This document shows, in pieces, positions 62,594-64,000 of a DNA stretch of 64,000 nucleotides. Each line of letters opens with the position of its first letter. The first letter of the stretch is position 1. Position numbers and translations under genes: made by a program. The notes under the pieces were generated by a model. It was not told where the DNA came from, ran no database searches, and was given only the letters and a program-made list of their open reading frames with translations. The DNA comes from Coprobacter secundus (GTDB taxonomy: Bacteria; Bacteroidota; Bacteroidia; Bacteroidales; Coprobacteraceae), in assembly GCA_000803105.1 (NCBI GenBank), contig JTDA01000018.1:8650-72649 (forward strand), in the 5' to 3' direction.

Positions 62594-63784
62594 ATGTCGA
62601 ATATTACAGAAATCAGACCGAATATTTTTTATGTAGGAGTTAATGACCGTACTAAACATTTGTTTGAAGGATTATGGCCTTTACCTTTGGGCGTTTCTTA
62701 TAATTCGTATATTATCAAAGATGAAAAGATTGCATTGATTGATACTGTTGACTTTTGCTATACAGAATTGTACTTGTCAAAGATAAGGGCTATTTTAGGA
62801 GACCGCCCTATCGATTATCTTATTGTAAATCATATGGAGCCAGACCATTCAGCATCAATACGTGCTATTAGAGAATATTATCCACAAGTAAAAATTGTAG
62901 GAAACAGTAAGACAATAGGTATGATTGAAGGTTTTTATGGCATTTGCGATAATTTTTGTGAAATAAAGGATGGTGATACATTGTCTTTAGGCAATAAAAA
63001 CTTGAAATTTTATATGACCCCTATGGTACATTGGCCAGAAACGATGATGACATATTGCGTGGAGGATAAAACCTTGTTTTCGGGTGACGCATTTGGATGC
63101 TTTGGTACTATTGATGGAGGTATTATCGATACGGAAATGAATACCGAGCGCTATTGGAGTGAAATGTATCGTTACTATTCCAACATAGTAGGTAAGTATG
63201 GAAATCCAGTACAAACAGCCTTGAAAAAACTTAGTGGAATAGACATAGGGATGATATGTTCTACCCATGGACCGGTATGGCAAAAAGAAATAGATAAAGT
63301 AATTTCTATATATGATCGATTGAGCCGATATGAAGGTGAGAACGGTGTTGTCATAGTATATGGAAGCATGTACGGCAACACAGAACGAATGGCAGAGACT
63401 ATTGCTCACGAATTGGCATTGAAAGGCATAAAAAATATTATTTTACACAATGTTAGCAAATCGGATATGTCATACATATTAAGTGACGTATTCAAATATA
63501 AGGGATTAATTATCGGTAGCCCTACATATACAAATGAATTATTCCCTAACATAGAGTCTTTTATTTCAAAAATCGAAACCCGTGATTTGAAAAATAGAGT
63601 GTTCGGTTATTTTGGTTCCTATACGTGGGCTGGTGCAGCAGTCAAACGTTTGACTGCATTTGCCGATCGCATGAAATGGGAAGTGACCGGAACTCCTGTA
63701 GAGATGAAGCAAGGTATTACTCCTAATAAAGAAACCGAATGCCGTGCTTTAGCTGACGCTATAGCAATGAAACTGAATTTATAA
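62594..63784 (+). CDS. FprA-family A-type flavodiiron protein
   Basis: 396 residues. The beta-lactamase-like domain carries the di-iron ligands HMEPDHS (80-86), a His in MVHWPET and the Asp of GDAFG. The C-terminal flavodoxin domain starts near VIVYGSMYGNTE. It reduces O2 or NO to water or N2O with electrons from a rubredoxin or other carrier, protecting an anaerobe. Single-gene unit. Confidence 0.94.
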   Translation: MSNITEIRPNIFYVGVNDRTKHLFEGLWPLPLGVSYNSYIIKDEKIALIDTVDFCYTELYLSKIRAILGDRPIDYLIVNHMEPDHSASIRAIREYYPQVKIVGNSKTIGMIEGFYGICDNFCEIKDGDTLSLGNKNLKFYMTPMVHWPETMMTYCVEDKTLFSGDAFGCFGTIDGGIIDTEMNTERYWSEMYRYYSNIVGKYGNPVQTALKKLSGIDIGMICSTHGPVWQKEIDKVISIYDRLSRYEGENGVVIVYGSMYGNTERMAETIAHELALKGIKNIILHNVSKSDMSYILSDVFKYKGLIIGSPTYTNELFPNIESFISKIETRDLKNRVFGYFGSYTWAGAAVKRLTAFADRMKWEVTGTPVEMKQGITPNKETECRALADAIAMKLNL

Positions 63785-63797
63785 ACGTATATATTCC

Positions 63798-63880
63798 AAA
63801 TTTTTCAATAAAAGTTCAGTTCTACTCTACATTTTCGGGCTGTTTTCCTGTTTTCATTTGTTCAATAATCCACTATAATA
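63798..63880. repeat. Diverged copy (B) of the MITE-like repeat
   Basis: The segment resembles 56691-56780, sharing AAATTTTTCAA, then ACATTTTCG or GCATTTTCG, CTGTTTTCC, CAATA and TATAAT in the same order. It is about 83 bases and lacks the clear GGCTGTTT ends. The last 120 bases of the window after it show no gene. Confidence 0.4.
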
Positions 63881-64000
63881 CCCGTAAAAAAATAGGAAAA
63901 CAATCCCCAAAATCGTTAAAGGTAAACTTGGTTAAAACAAAAACTGGCTCTTGGATAGTATGCTTTCATATACAAAATGCCCTTAAAGGAGTTTTCCTTT

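Noticed and set aside
1..64000. CRISPR array, integrase, transposase, prophage or defence island
   Set aside because: No regularly spaced repeats, no recognisable recombinase or phage gene; nearly all long frames have housekeeping or envelope annotations.

Overview
This is chromosomal DNA from a low-GC member of the Bacteroidota, most likely the order Bacteroidales. Evidence: many genes are preceded by the phylum's -7 promoter element (TAnnTTTG), several with an upstream TTTG/TTG about 19-21 bases away. Most genes lack a Shine-Dalgarno. The gene content is typical: GH97, GHL10, NhaD, FadL/TodX-type outer membrane protein, M16 and S41 peptidases, META and NlpE-like lipoproteins, short IorA, GtrA/GT2/GT39 set. 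I cannot fix the genus. One protein ends in a probable type IX secretion (T9SS) sorting domain, which argues for a T9SS-bearing family.

Layout. 1-2.6 kb: end of an HlyD-type adaptor and two ABC-2 permeases. 2.6-5.1 kb (minus): OmpR-type regulator, histidine kinase and PepSY-like secreted protein, with a shared AATTCTG motif upstream of the first and last genes. 5.2-9.9 kb (minus): AsmA-like protein and a PIF1-type helicase fused to TPRs. 10-13.8 kb (minus): FadL-like protein, a Trp/Tyr then Ser/Gly/Arg-rich secreted protein, HdeD-like membrane protein. 14-16.9 kb (plus): putative porin and a substrate-binding protein. 16.9-20.1 kb (minus): RluA-type synthase, then a TetR-FabH-FabG unit. 20.2-26.7 kb: DUF3089 protein, EFR1-type flavodoxin/ferredoxin, DUF3298 lipoprotein-rsmG-MBL operon, UDG-like protein, metallophosphoesterase and an unknown secreted protein. 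26.7-31.1 kb (minus): groESL and a GH97 enzyme. 31.4-38.3 kb (plus): dCMP deaminase, CtpA-type protease, 5-FTHF cyclo-ligase, RIC-like protein, LuxR-type regulator with a degenerate receiver, M16 peptidase. 38.4-42.8 kb: ferritin, TRIC channel, GtrA-GT2-GT39. 42.9-47.4 kb: cysteine-less thioredoxin-fold protein behind a strong promoter and long leader, serB, PlpD-type patatin. 47.5-47.8 kb: three tandem tRNA-Arg(ACG). 47.9-56 kb: META lipoprotein, acetyltransferase, three-haem cytochrome c peroxidase, nhaD, manA with a GHL10 hydrolase, NlpE-like lipoprotein. 56.2-64 kb: small secreted protein, a MITE-like repeat, orphan OadG-like/OadB pair, tRNA-Ser, mltG, iorAB, FprA-type flavoprotein, and a second diverged repeat copy.

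The window is mainly housekeeping and envelope genes. I found no phage, CRISPR array, transposase, rRNA or obvious defence island. The spots most worth a second look are the RIC/pseudo-receiver pair, the leader RNA near 43.4-43.5 kb, the dispersed repeat, the orphan decarboxylase subunits, the covarying tRNA-Arg array and the predicted T9SS tail. Starts were often moved to internal ATGs where the signal peptide, conserved domain start or promoter position supports it.
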